Source of the DNA: Plazaster borealis
Lineage: Eukaryota; Echinodermata; Asteroidea; Forcipulatida; Labidiasteridae
DNA length: 64,000 nt
Reading direction: 5' to 3'
Assembly (NCBI GenBank): GCA_021014325.1
Contig: CM037474.1
Span: 9,115,130 to 9,179,129, forward strand
Shown here: positions 27,501-42,500 of the stretch, one piece after another
How the letters are laid out: each line of letters begins with the position of its first letter
How positions within the stretch are numbered: position 1 is the stretch's first letter
The notes under the pieces: generated by a model
The model's database searches: none
Told to the model about the DNA's origin: nothing
Seen by the model: only the letters and a program-made list of their open reading frames with translations
Position numbers and translations under genes: made by a program

Positions 27501-30500
27501 TAAAATAAGTTCTCCTGAACAAAGTTCAAGGGAAGTTACAAATTGTTTCCAGCTGTTGGCATTGTTTTTAAAGTATTTTTATGGTTTTTACTTCATGTGA
27601 ATTCCTCCTAGTTCAATGCCAAACTCACAGAAGTAGATGTCAATTTTCAGTCTCAAGAAAACACTTTCCTAGAATAGTTCCCCTGGTTGGGACCTGATTT
27701 AAATTATTTTTGAAGAGCCATAATTTGTGTACCCAACTGACTTGGAAGTGCCCAGTCAATTGATTACATAGTTATTACTTTATGTGACATTCTTTTCTTT
27801 ATGCGTCTCCCGAGTTCTCATGCTTAGAGTTCGCTGAGCAGTAAAGGGCGTGGCATGAAGCTATCCTATATTGCCAGTGCGCAATTCAAAATCATTCCTG
27901 CACAACCAGTGACAGCGGCAAGACACTGCTTGTGTCCTCCGTTTTTCAGTTCTTCTCCTAAACACTCTTACTTCTTAATATTTACCTTAATGACATCTGA
28001 AACCGGATTTGTCTATTTAATGACCGGAACATCAGGAAGGAGCTTTCGGGGAAGTTCCGCGTTCGAATCTCACAGAGGGGTCCATCAAACTCTGGTCCAG
28101 TACAGACGCATTCAAACCCACCCAGCAGGAAGTTACGACAAGACCCTCCATTCTTACAGAGATTGTCTGTGCATCGTCCCTCACTGAAGTCAAAGTCACA
28201 GTTTGGACCTTGAAAAAGGAAAGAGATCAAATACAATCAAATTAATTTGAAGTGGTGTGTAAAGGAATGATACACCCTAATTCAAGATGGTTATCACAGT
28301 AAAAGTAAAACGTTATAATGAAATTTAGTGGGGGGGGGGGGTATTTTTACACTAACAACGCCTGTTTATACATGAAATATAAAATGTCCAACATCACACC
28401 ATTGGAGTCATTGTACACTGAACAAGCTCTGTACCTTTATGGTATTGTGCAGTTCCCCATACGTTCCAATAACATATTTCAATAATAATATTTACCAAAG
28501 AAATCCATGAATGGATACCTGAAATCATACCATAAAACTGAAAAAGGCTCCGGACAAAAATAAATATGAATTGATCACCCCTGACTTGGCCCCATATAAT
28601 GTTAATCTGGGATTATCCTTTTGATAATTGTGAAATTGATACTGGTCTTTTTTCTTGTAGTGTATGTAAAGTGGATTATATAGCACTGGTGAAAAATCAA
28701 ACTGTTTGCCAAGCTTAAAGGGAAGGTAACAACATCGCCAAGTTTCAGACAGTCAGGTGCTAAACAGAAAATAGTACTTTACAAGTTATGCTCTGATGAA
28801 AACATTAAAAGAGGAGCAGCCACAGATCGTGACTGGTGAATGGTGAATGGTTATTGGATCAGCAACTTTGTAATGATTGTTAAGCAAATCTTTGAAGTTG
28901 GTTTGTAGAAATATAGTACTGAAAGATCATGTGTAGCTCTATGGTTATACAATGATGCAATAGTTTGGAATAGCTGAAAAACTCATTGACATGTACATAT
29001 GTACATGGACATACATGTATTTCTAAGCAAAATCCAGTGCAAGGCCGTGTCAGAGTTAGCGGTTACAGCAACGGCTACAGCTACAGATGGAACGCCGCGT
29101 CATCATACGTTGAAGTATATGACGTCCTTAGTAACATCCTCAGTAACAATTGTAGCTGTAACCTGACCTGCCAATTCAGATACAGCCTTTTAAATCCCAA
29201 AATTAATATATTTAGTTAACGGTCATGTACAATATTGCTCATAACTCATAACACTTTCTATTCCTGTGCATGTTTCCAAGTAGACCCTCTAATTTATTAA
29301 CACAGAGAACTATTTCTCCAAGATAGCATACGATGACACAGCGACCCCACGCACCCAGGATACCATCAATCCTAGCGATGACACACAGTGTAAATAGTAT
29401 TTCTACCAGGGAAGACATCTCGGACTGCTCATAGTTGGAATTACAACCATGGGTTTAATGAGCTCATCCATATGTTGATCTTCAAATGTGTTAGAAAGAT
29501 ACAGAATGTTTGCAAACTTGCAGCCAAGTACATATGTGAATGTACGTGCATGTATGCCTAACCTGAAGGCATGCAGAGACATTATAGTTGTAGAAATAAA
29601 AACAATTCAATCTTGTACACGTATGTACATACAATGTACATGTAAGCTTACTTGTCCGTCACAAACCATTATAATTTTAAATGAAGAGAGAACATTTCAG
29701 TGCCCCAATCCTGAGGGAGTCTTGCTTTTCTACATGTAAGTGAATATTTGCATACTTTCATGTATGTCTTTTATAATCCTTTGCAATGGCATGGCTTTCA
29801 AAGAATAAACTGTTTTCCTTCTAACTACCAGTTACATTTTTCTGATCAGATTTGTTTTCACTTTTCTTACAAAAACACTTGTGCTTTAACAAAATTTTAA
29901 AGTATTATTTATGTCTGGTGAATTTGTGTTTATGGTAGAAAACGAAACCATGTCTTTACATGTGGCTATTCATGTTCATGTAAAATGTACTTGTTGTGCA
30001 GAGAATGCTGTAACAATACAGCATCTGAATTTCCTGTGAGACACTTTAACTGCAGCTGTTCCATCCATCTTTGCATTTAAGTATCTTAAATTGTTTAAGT
30101 ATCTCAAATTAAGACTGTTAAATACCATATGTCTGGCACTTTAAGACTGTAAACATTGAATACAATTTCCATAAATCAAGGCATTTCAGATGCTATTAAG
30201 TTTTATGATTCCCTTGTCAGTTTATTGAAACTTTTGACTTCAGTTGATTTCTTAGAGAAAATAATATTTTCCAAAGTATAAATTTCTTCATTCGGTAAAC
30301 AAGAGTTACTTTATTTTCTCCCATCAAACCATTAAGGACCAAAGTCATTGGAAAAAGGTTGGCCCCCTTAGAAAAAAATTAAACATGTTATTAAGATGTT
30401 TTAAAATTGCATTTGTGCAGCATTTAGAGACTCCACACAAATATTTTGAATGTTTTGCAATAACAATTGTTAAATAGGACAAGAGGTCCTTCTCTTTAAG

Positions 30501-33500
30501 TACAGCAACCAGGCTAAGAAGAAGAAGCTTCAGATCAAGGGAGTTGAGGGAGAGCAACATGTGAGGTGTGATAAAAACATGTCTCCAAGATGCTCACCGA
30601 TGATACAACGAATGAGCCAAGATGAGGGACGGGTGATAAAACCATAAGTGCCAGCAAAACCGTCAAGGCAAAAGGTGTTGATTTTGAGCGATCATTTTTC
30701 CCTGAGACAATTATGCTTGCTTCGGGGTGCTTTATAAATCCCACCCTCGTCCTTCTTGCCTGTCATTTTAATAGCTTTCGGCACAAGACTTTTTTTCCCT
30801 CATCTCCCCCTCATCTTCACTGTTTCTCCTCAGTCGGTTGGAATTGCAAATTTTCCCTACAATCCAGGACCTGATGGAGTGGTTGTAAGTTTACCTACTG
30901 CAGGGTACAGCTGATGGGGAACTAAAAGCTTCCAATGACATAGAAATTGCCCTTGCCAGAGCATTCAAAATTAGCCGACAGGTATTTTCATTCTTTGTTT
31001 TTTTCTTAGTCCATGGCAGGAATTTTACCCCTTCTGTGTTTTAGCTTTAAGAATGTCTTGTCTCCTCAAGCAGTTAAGCATCCAAAGCTGTCCAGGGGGC
31101 TTTCTATGAACACTATACACTCTTGTAAGATCGATTTGATAATCAACATCTATAGTGTCACAACGATGATGCTACATCCCCCAATGCATTCTACACAATT
31201 TGTTAAAACACATTCATGGTGTTGGCACTGTGTGTCTATTTTCTAAAATTCCCCTTGTATGTAAAATATTCTTCATGCACTCTGTTTTTCATGTCCAAAC
31301 AATGTATCTTATGAAAAAAACTAAAAAGAATTCCAGAAGAGAAAGTTGCCTTTTTCATTAAAATTAATCTGGTCAGCCTCAACATGATGAAACACTACAC
31401 AAATCTGTACACATGAATGTCTGTAGCTTAGTTCGCACACTGTTTTTAATGTCCAAACAATTTATCTTATAAAAAAACTAAAAAGAATTCCAGAAGAGAA
31501 AGTTGCCTTTTTCATTAAAAGTAATCTGGTCACCCTATACATGATGAAACACTACACAAATCTGTACACATGAATGTCTGTAGCTTAGTTCGAAGTGAAG
31601 TTAAATGTGCAATGCACTTATGGTTGCATGTCAATGCTCACAGACCTGCCAACATATTAATTGTAATGCATTTTTCTTTGGGTAGAAATCCTTTGAAATG
31701 GACTTTGATCTATCTTAACCACAAAACAGGCCTGAAAGATGCATGGACAGAATTCTTATAAACAGCTGAAAGGTAATAATAAGTGCCATGGCAATTTCCA
31801 TTAGGCCAGCTGACTTTAACATTGAATCACTTCTGCAGAAACCGGAATGAAAAAAACCTTTTCATATTTGAAAATATCAGTCGTTTCTGATTACTTCATC
31901 AATTACTGGCCATGAAATTATAGTTATGAATGGCTGAAACCTAAGACATTCAAGACGTGATGAATGTACTCTCTGATGGAATGCATTGATGATCGCACGG
32001 TTTGATTTTACAAGACCCTCATACACTTGCAATGATTTCCTTCATGTTGTGGGGTTTTTTTTCAGACCTCTTGGAACATATGCTGACAGGGATTGAAACG
32101 GATTGGTATACATGTAAGATGTCTCAGCAAGTACTTTACGGAAACATATCAATTTTGAATAAATAATGATGAGGGAAACATTTTAAACTCCCTTCAATTG
32201 ATTAGGACTTGCAGATGAATGGCATTGCTTGAAATATGCAGAATGATGCAATAATACAGCAAACATCTCTGTCAAAAAACTTTTGTAGCAGAACATGTAG
32301 TTGATGATAAAACTCCCAAAGGGGGGGGGGGGGGGGGGTCAATTTAAACTTTTGAAGTGTTGCTCTTTGTCAAGTTCCATAAAAAGGGTAAATTTTGCTC
32401 AAAGTATTGCCCTTCATTTGAGCAAGAACTGTCTTGCCTTTTCAAGAAAAATGTTTAAGGCCTTTGGAAACTGTCTTGCCTCTTCAAAAACAAGGGTCTT
32501 TGGAACAGTCTCGCCTCTTCAAGAAAATTAAAGGTGCTTGGAACTGTCTTGGGTCTTAAAAGAACTACACCATGATCGTTTGCTGAAATTGCACAAGACT
32601 GCACAGTGACTTTTCAGGTTTATTTATCAACGGTTTTCAAGCAAAACAGAAGCCAGAAGTCCGTCTCCTCTTTGCACAGCACTTGATAAATAAACTGGCA
32701 TCTGAATGTAATTCCCTTCTAATTCTCTACTGGGCGATTAATGCAATAATTTTACAGCAATATTTATCATGACCATTCAACCTTGTAATGGGTTCAACAT
32801 GCAGATATTTCACACACACTTGAATGCTTAAAAGGCTCCCAAAAGATGCACTTTTTTATTGTGAGCGGTTCCTGAAAAGCGTGACTCACTGATAATGGAA
32901 CTAACCGCCTTATACAACATTTAACTGTAGTTGTGGGGACTCATTATCACTGCTACATATAATAAGGGTTTTTCCACTTCATACCAGCTATCCCTACCCC
33001 CAAACCAACCATAACATTGCAAACGATTCCACACCATTGGCCTTATTGATTTATAGGATATGCGATACCCTTGGAATTATGTCTTTGACTTTGTTGGGAG
33101 GTTTTTAAGTGGCGGCATACATGTAAGCTACACAGTAATTGAGGAATGGTTTTGGAAAGTAGGATGGAAGGAGAGGGGCCGAAGGACGTTTAATTAAGTG
33201 GAAGGCTTTCTTTTTTTCTTTTTTTTAGCAAACATGGTTTTGTTGAAATGTAACACCTGGAATTAAATAACCCCAACTGGGATGGTTGCCATATACATGA
33301 AAATGGAAAATACTAAAACCATAATACTGAATCGCTAGCCTTGTAAACAGGAAAAAGGGTCTACCAATCTAAATAAACTCGGTCTGGGTTCATATTTCAT
33401 AATAAGGCCAATTTTTGTCACACTGAAAATGACGCCATGTTGATTTCACATGAATGATGCAGTGAAAGTCACTTGGATTTTAGCACTGCTTCATCTTGAA

Positions 33501-36500
33501 GATGATCTTGACTTTGGTAGATGCTAGGTACTCTGTGTTGTAGAAGTTATTCTTGATTAAACCCATCCCAAACGATATACTGGTAGTTCAACCTTAGTTC
33601 CATTCTAAAATAAGATATCATTACTGAACAGCTCACTTTCCGAAGAAAAACAAAGGATTTGTGTAACCTCATGAGGTTAGCATCTGTCTGGTAATAATGG
33701 TCTTAGGTGTTAATAGGCCACATACCAGGATATTCTAACTAGGGTCTTATCACCAGGACAGCTGGTCAATCAATGTAGAGGTAATTGGATGTTTGTCTGG
33801 CTAGCTAGGATGGTATGTGACAAGGAGGTCAGTGCTATAGCCACTTCAATGCTAATGTAAATCTTACGTTAATCATCAACTGAAAAGTTACTCAAGTGTA
33901 GGATGAACTGTGATTTTTCCTTTACAAAATATCTTGAATTATTTGTTGAATATCATTATTGCTAAAACTGTAAGTATGTGACGGTGCTACAATTACAGAT
34001 CATTGTCTCATGGTTCACAGTGCATGAATGAACATTTTAATAAATATGTGGTGTTCTCTTGAGAGTATGGCAAATTAGCCCAAACTCCACAAAATATTAA
34101 TCTTCAAGTCACTGAAAATAATAGGTACTATCACTTATCTACATGTAAATGTTGCTTAGCCCAAGCTATCAATTTGAACATGATTTATACTTGCATCTAC
34201 ATGTTAGTTTGCCAATGACAAATCTACATGTACAAGAAGTAAGAGACCTTACAACAGCCATGGTTAACCAGGATGCCATTGGCTCAACACAAGACAATAA
34301 ATCATCATCATCATTTACTGACTGGGTAGTGTTTATTGTTTTCTTCATGAGGAGCTGTTTTTATTACACTTGAGGTCAAAGACCAGGCTTCTTTACTTGC
34401 TGGGTCAAAATCAAAGGGTCATACTTTGGCTGGCTATAATGAGGGTACATTGTACAGCAGTGTCTAAATTAGGCATTCTACATTGTATAATGTAGCACTG
34501 AACATTGTTGATCGCTACAACAGCAAAGTTGTAGTAAAGGCAGACCTGGGCCCAATTTCATGGCTCTGCTTGCCGTAAGCAAAGAATCGGCACTTACGGA
34601 AGCAGGGAATTCCACGCTTACGTCCAGCGTATTTCACCGGTTAGCAGGGAATTTATGCTTGTGGTGCGCTTGCGTACTCCACGTTACTAGCCATTCTTCG
34701 CTTACAGAGCTAGCGCAGAAATTCGACGCTTGCACAGTAAGCAGAGACTGGAGATCGTAAGCGCAGAATTCTGCGGAAACAAGAGCCATGAAATTGGGCC
34801 CTGGTGAATCAGCAATTGTAGCCCAAGAAATTATTTCAGACTCAGTTTAGCTCGGCAAAACTGGACTAGATGAGTAATTACAGAAAGTCATATGTGTTAT
34901 TCGTTTGAGTTACCGGTACACATTTAGAATACATTACGTGCATTCCTTTTGCCAGTACAATAATTTAAGCAACAGAGCCTGATCTGTGCACATATGTGAG
35001 AGTTTGAACCTTGTGCGATTTCCACCAAGGAAATTTATTCCAATAAGCTTATGAGTCTACATGGTGAACCAAACAACATTGTACTGCAGTTTGGTCAGCA
35101 TAATTGAAAACATTCCATACATTTAATTTCTTATAATTTTTGAAGAAAAAAAACCAACCCAAAACTTCAAGACTCTTGAACACCTTTACATTTGTGCAGG
35201 TCATCCAGTAATTTGTATTGCTTGACCCAATAAATAAATTGAACAAACCATAGCGGTGTTCCAAATACCCAAATCCTTGACTTGTAAATAGCTTGACACA
35301 TTTTCCCAATTTCAATGACTTTAACAGACCAAAATATGACTTGAATATTTTCCATATACACTCTGATGGGTTTCCATGAACCCCATAACCACTGAGTAAG
35401 TGTCAATTGAGTTATATGGCAAAAATCAATCTAGATATTCCATGAGATTTTTAGATTGGCTGTTTTTGGAGGAGAATTTGTTTAGTATTCACAGACATTT
35501 AAGCAGTGGTTTATAAAAAATAAAGATAAAAAAACAAAACAAATTTTTGTTACACTCTTCCTCCTGATTTATTGAGTGTGATGAATTCGTCATGAAATCT
35601 GTATTCAACAAAGTCAATGTAATACACTTTGTGAACATAAAAATTCAATGACTTTCCGGAAATGTTGATCAATCCTAACTTCTTACCATTTTTGTGCACG
35701 AAAATGACCCTGAACATTTCAAGGCATTTTTTAGCTTGTAAAAAAAAAAAAAAAAAAAAATCATATTTCAAATCGTTAACAAATTTGTGGACAGGATTGA
35801 GTTGTGGTTGAATGAATCCCATTTAGCCTGTAGATAATGAGTCTCCCTGCAAACAATCAATGCCTGAGTGTATCCCAAGTCAAAACAAGCCATCTTCCTA
35901 CCTTCATGTTTATTGTACAAGCTTCCCCATTATTGATACAACAGCACAACTGCCTCACAAGACTATGGCCCTCAAAGTGTTGTTCTACTTTTCCGGACAC
36001 GAATTGCGCATTAGCGTTATTTGATTTGGCCTGGATAAGCCTAAATCGATACTATTTTCTTGCATTTTTCAGTTGCCGCTCCCCAGAAAACGGCTGCCCT
36101 TTTGACAGGCAGGTGGGACAGGTAGGAAAATAAATAGCAACAAAATGTAACATACATGAAGCAAGTCTGTTTTGGGGGCTTTCATACTGTTTCTAACATT
36201 AAGGCAAACTGATGTTTTACATGGAGGTGTGTGCTCTTTAAAGAGAAGATTGAGCACTGATTAGGTTCAAGTTTAATTTCAACAGGCAGTTTCTCCAATC
36301 AGTGTAAAGAGTCAGAGCCCCCTTTGTATTGTAGAATAAGAATCAGCACTTATTCATTGTGGTTGCACACAGGGAACCATTACAAGAATGCCGGTGACAG
36401 CAATTATATACCTTTTCCGTTAAACGTAGGTATATGAACAGTTTCATGCCAAAACATTCATTGAAAATAATGTACAAAGCTTATGTTTGAAAATTGACAC

Positions 36501-39500
36501 TAAAAATGAATTTGTCTTTAAATGTTTGTTTGTTTCCTGATGAGAAAATATTAAACAGATTCATTCACTAATTTAATGATTTTAAACAAAATATAACAAT
36601 GTGACCTTTTTTTTTCTCTGAAAAGGTTCCTCAAAAAGAATGATTATCATAAATACTTGTATCAGAAGTACCAAATGAGAATCAAACCTTGAAAAAAGTA
36701 CATGTATAGTACAGGAAAAGGGCCATAAAATAACAAGACTGACACTGAGAAAACCCTGAGGAAACCCTGAGGGTGATTTTATTCTATATCTGGAGAGAAA
36801 CCTGCAGGAAAGGTAGAAGTTATTAGTGGTAAAGATCAACTGATTACCGCGAACATAAGAAAGAAGACGCAGCCTGAAAAACAGATTCAATGATATTATG
36901 AATTACCGTCCTTTTGGGAGAAAGTAATCTATAAACACAATCAGGCGCAGGCCTCACTTTTTCCTTTTTAATCTACAGCTTCTGAATGTTCAGAGATGAG
37001 AAGAATTACTAGTAGGAATGATGGAAAGGGAGAAACTGCCCTGCAGAAAGGATGTGTTGCAACACCAGGGAATGACTATCAAATGAAGGAGCAATTTCTT
37101 TTTCCAACTGGTCAAAATGTCCAGCATGCCAGGAGGAATTCAGGTCAATTCAATCAAGTCGCCGTACGGGTGTAATTAACACAATCTGTGCAGACAACAC
37201 TATTCTTGAGGAACGAAAAGAGAACAGGAAAAAATCTCTGCCAAACTGATTCCTTGACGATTGGGTAAAAATTAGATTTGGCCAACGTGCCCCGCAGGAA
37301 TAATCCTCTAGGATGTTGTTGAGGGGTTGGGGGGGGGGGGGGGTTGATCGCTGTAAAACTGCTTAAGGAGGAAAAAGAGTCGAGGTATGCAATGACTTGA
37401 GATCAAAGAGTCATCTAATTAATTTCACTCAGATTTGGTCAAATTGGAACCTAACAGGCCCTTTGGGGAACAAAAATTACTTATTTCATTTAACAAATAA
37501 GGCATCTGTGCTGAAACTCAAAGCAATAGGGCAGCAGATGAATTTGCAGATGAATTGAGTGTTATGTTGTAATGTACAACCTTAAGCACATCAGAACTTA
37601 AAATTAGAAAACATCTACAACAATCATCTAATAAGATTAATGACCTGCATTTCAGAATCTACTTTATTTCAATGTAAATAACAAAATTTACATGTACTTG
37701 TAACACAAGCTGTTGACTGTAAGCACAGTATTTTCCTTAATGAATAGTGCAATTGTACTGCTCTTAAAACCAACAACAAACAGCAAATGACTCATCACAT
37801 TAATGTAAATACTGTAGCATCATCCATAACACCTATATAGCCTTCATGTACAAAAACAGTCCCTCCACATTCGTTATAATATCTTGCGCAAAGACATTCC
37901 CACAAATGTTTCTCCACTTCACATATAACTCACTTTGTGTAAAATGTCCAGCGATCAAAATCTATAAAACGCCATCTGCAGGTGATACATTTGTCACATA
38001 CTATCTTCCAATAATCCAACCAAATTCTTGCTGTCCAAACAAACACAACATCCCCCCCAAAATCCAAAAATAATAATAATAATAATAAAAGAATAAACAA
38101 AAAATAATAACTCTTGCCACAACATTTTCCAGAACCTGAGAAAATTGGTTTTTGGATGGAGATATTTGCTGAGGTGTGAGTCACTGGGAGGGTAAGGGAT
38201 TCGATTGCAACTCCTTCAGAGGGATGACGAGTGCTCTTTTGATGATCGGTTTACAAATTAGTGGCAAAGTGGGATGAGTTCCGTGAATAATCCAACAGCT
38301 TTTAAAAGGCCAGAGTATGTTTTCTTTCTTTCTTTTTTTGTTCCCTTTTTTTTCTCTTCATACTGTCAAAATATGCAAAGCAGCTTGGAATTTAAACTTT
38401 GAACTAAAACAGATGAGGAACTTCATTGGTAATGCTGGCAAAGCTGATAATCTGGAATACAAACACATGTTACTCAATGAAACACATTGTAATTTTTGTA
38501 CCTTTCTTAAAACCAAAATGTGTTTCTTCCTCTGTATGATGGACGGTAGTTCAAACAAAATTTCTCTGTAACGATTCTGGCAAGAACTATCATCATAAAT
38601 AAACACTGAACAGTCTTAGATAATTCTCCAAGAAAGTGATAAGCAGGCGAGTATATTTTCAAAATGAGATGACAATTCTGAAAGGTTAGTTGTTCATTTA
38701 CATGTTCACTGTACCATTTACATGTACCTTGAGCCTCAATGAGTGTGTGCCTCTCTCAAAAAAGGGGGGGGAGTGAGCATGTGTTGACCAAGCTGCATGT
38801 ACTTTATCAAGTGATTCTGATGTCAATATAAAGCTGTACATTCAATTGAATTTACAAGTTGATTACATACACATATAAACCTGTTATCATCAAGACTACA
38901 TCACACCCCTGGCCCCCTTCAAGTTCAAGCTGTATCCACAGCTGGGTCCTGCTCATTGGGAGTTTTAGCACCAATCAAACGATATGATGGGCTTGAACTT
39001 TTCTCTATTCAAATTATAACCTGACCATCTGCAGTCACCATGGTGACCAATCCCTCAAAGTAAACATTTGAACATTGTGACTCATCTCAGCATGAAGTCT
39101 AAGAACCACAAGAGGAATTTGACCACATGGACAGATTCAAACCACATAACCGTATAATCACTTCCATGAACATAGGCATACCAAAAGGTGCAATCCTATA
39201 ACCTACTTGTCCAGAGCATTCAAATCTAGGTACGCCTTTTCTAGAAAACTATTATCAACATTTTTCAGAAAGAAAGTAATCAAAACCTCACCAATGGGCC
39301 TGAAATGTCCATCTGATCACTGCAATGCCATATTAAAAACATGTATGCCTTGTGAGGAAATTTGTTTAATTTAAATGTGGCGTTTTGAACCTTGTTTTCA
39401 CTGGTATTCTTTCTTTCTTTATAAGAACAAAAATTGAACAACTTCTTTGAGGAAAAATGTCATTGGTTATTTGTCATGCAAACGCAATAACCCTGAAGTG

Positions 39501-42500
39501 AAGTCCAAACCTTCATCAAGAAATAATGAGATTGTTGTTAAACCTTAAACAAAATTATAATATGTAGTTAAATAGGGCATGGTGAGAGGTGATGGGTTAA
39601 AACAATATGTAAATTCAGAGAGAGGCCTTAAGAAACGGATATTTTTGCTATGGTTCAATCCTTGCCAGCGTACTTCTTGGTCAAATCGATATTTTTTTTG
39701 TTCTGACTGACCACCAAGCGACATGTATTCAAAAACCAATCTAGATTTATGCGTTTCTTCCCATCAGTGCTCATTCTCTCATCTCCAAACACCTCTGAAG
39801 CGTACATCCATTTCTTATCTGTTCTCCCATTGAGCATCGCTCCTTAATAACAGATTTGACACAGACGTGACTGCCACAACCTCACAGAAATAAAGGGCAT
39901 ATGAAAGGCCACCAAATTGAATGCAGAAAGAGCAGAAACTGTGATTGAGTTCTTTTCCTGTTGACAGCAGCATGCACATGTAGGGAGACCAACAATAAAT
40001 CGTTGACAATTCTGGACCATCAGTTGTGACGTAGGCATGGGGACAAGTGTTATGATCATACCATCACCCATGTAGGAAAAAGAGTCTATCTTCTTAAATA
40101 TGTATATTCCTCTTTCTTTGATTTCCTTTTAATTTTTGGTTTCAATTATTTATTTATTTGTTTATTTATTTTCATAATCATATGTATATTTGTTTCTTTG
40201 TTTTTGTTATTTATTTTTTTATACAACTGTATTTGATTTTTAAATTTTTTTTATTTTTATGTTGTTGCTCTTTTTTTATTTTTTTTATTTTTTTCATTAG
40301 TATTACTCAATTTATTTTTTATTTGTTTTTGTTTTGGGGCGGAGTGAGAATCTGACTTATGCATTTTTTCCCCAGGAGGTGCCTTCATTTAATCTTGACA
40401 TTATTCGTACTCACTCTTTTAATCATACCTCAATTTGACAAATTTAACAAAACATAAAATTGCAGTTAAAAAAACGGAAATACCTGTAGGCTTAGACTGC
40501 AGAACACACATCCTTCTTGGCGGGACATATAGACTTTTAATGTGGAACCTATTAATACAAGTGCACTGCACCAAGTGTGTTTCTGGGATGACTAATTTGA
40601 ATGCAACTTGTCAAGGGTTGGCTAAATATTGACCCAAATGACACATACGGAACTCATTTGAATCACCAACAAATCAAGAACACACTAAGTTATTCGTATC
40701 CAGGAATACATACATCTGAGGTTGTGCCATAGGCTTGGATATACAGGAATGAGCCTCTTGAATCAAAGTTAAGATATCATCTACAGAGATGTCACTGTTG
40801 ATGATGATGAGGAGGATGTCAAGAGAAAGAGACAAGCCATGGATGCAGTCAAGAGGATGTTGAAGTCTTGTGAAGAGTGAACAAGACAAAGTATCATGCT
40901 GTGGTCTCTTTCCTGTGTGTCTCTAGGAATAAACTTGTAGATGTAAACTTTTCTTTACAAATGTGCTGCATTGCATTTGTAAAACGTTAGGACCAGTTCT
41001 CCTGGTCACAATCCATTCTGGGGAGTCATGTGAACCAAAAGAGACCGCTTTGCTATTAAAATACATAACAAAAAGGTAATCAAGTTGTGCATGTACAATA
41101 CGTGTCAAAGGTCCCAAACCACAACCAGAATTTTTAACAGCCGTGAAAAGTTTGAACTCCCCCAAAAAACATAATGCAGAGTTCAAATTGTCAATATAAA
41201 CCCTAAAAGTAACATCAATTTTCAGGTTTATTCCAAACACACTTACTTCATGCCTAACAATGGTATTTTAAAACACATTCAATTTAATTTATGTTGTATC
41301 TCTTGGCAAACCAACTACCCCAGATAAATATCCAACTCTAGTGTCTGATTAATTCATGATGTACATTATCAAGTGCAATCTGTCCATTGTGTTTACAGAA
41401 GAAGCCACAAGTGGCTTTACATACACCCCGTTTCCCTAACCTGCCTTCTCCCTCAATATCGGGGAGCCTGTGCTGCTTTATACTGAAACAACAATCATCT
41501 TTCCCTCCCAAGTTTGTACATCTACACTGAGCCTTTCCTTCCCAAGTTTGTAACGTGTACACTGAGCCGCAGTGAATGCAAATGCATTCATCGCTGACGA
41601 TGACTGACCCCTGGTGAAAAGAAGGGGTCACATTGGGAGACGGAACAATATTTTTTGTGGAATTTTATCGGTCCAAAGGGACAAAACCGAGCTATTCTAT
41701 ACCCTTTCAAAGGGTCCATGTACAGTGTATTATGGAGATGCCTTTCATAAATCACTAACAAGTAGTCTCCACAGGCTTTTTTACAGTATGCAATTTCCTT
41801 TAACAATCAGTGTTTGAAATGAACTGTACCTGTTATAAGGTGGTCATAATTTTTATTCTGCAGACAGCTTAGGATAGAATTATGGAAAATTGATCTAACA
41901 GGCTGTATCAGATGAAAAGGCTCTTAAGAGAAGTAGGATTTATGTTTAGTATCAACCTAAAGCACCTTGTGTTGTATACAGGCAAAAATAAATAAAACTC
42001 ATCCATTCTCTTTACTGTGAAGTCCGTGAATATTAAAAAACACAATTGAATGTCAAGAGACATCCAGTAGACAATTAAAAACACTGCACTTTCCCATACC
42101 ATGACCCATAAGAGTCAATCCTCGCTCCTTTCATCATTGCACACCTACATGGTATGCTGGAAAAATTATTTCATCATCGTCGACCGTCAAGAGCGAGAGA
42201 GCCAGGGAGAAAATTGAAGCTTATTTATCAATGAGCTTTCTCACTCTCTCTTAATGCATGGCTTGGCTAAGTTCAAGGTTAATTGCTAGACATTATTATT
42301 CTGATTACGAGAGAAGAAAAAATTAACTCTACCCCAAGCTTAATCCTGATGGAGTCCCAGAATGAAATGAGGTTCTTATGAGTGGATGAATGAACGCACA
42401 CATGGTGCTGTCTTGGTTGGATAAGAAAGAGCATTTCAGCAGAGGACCCAGTTGCTTTATCATGTTAAAACAACCTTGAAAGGTGATGACAGTACAAGAA

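Noticed and set aside
35740..35760. A21 run as the tail of a retroposed gene or LINE
   Set aside because: The adjacent sequence shows no reverse transcriptase, no processed-gene similarity and no visible target-site duplication.
41338..41631. Cysteine-containing 97-codon frame on the minus strand
   Set aside because: The cysteines come partly from a two-copy repeat of about 38 bp (41500-41570), the spacing fits no EGF or laminin module, and no splice sites in phase were seen.
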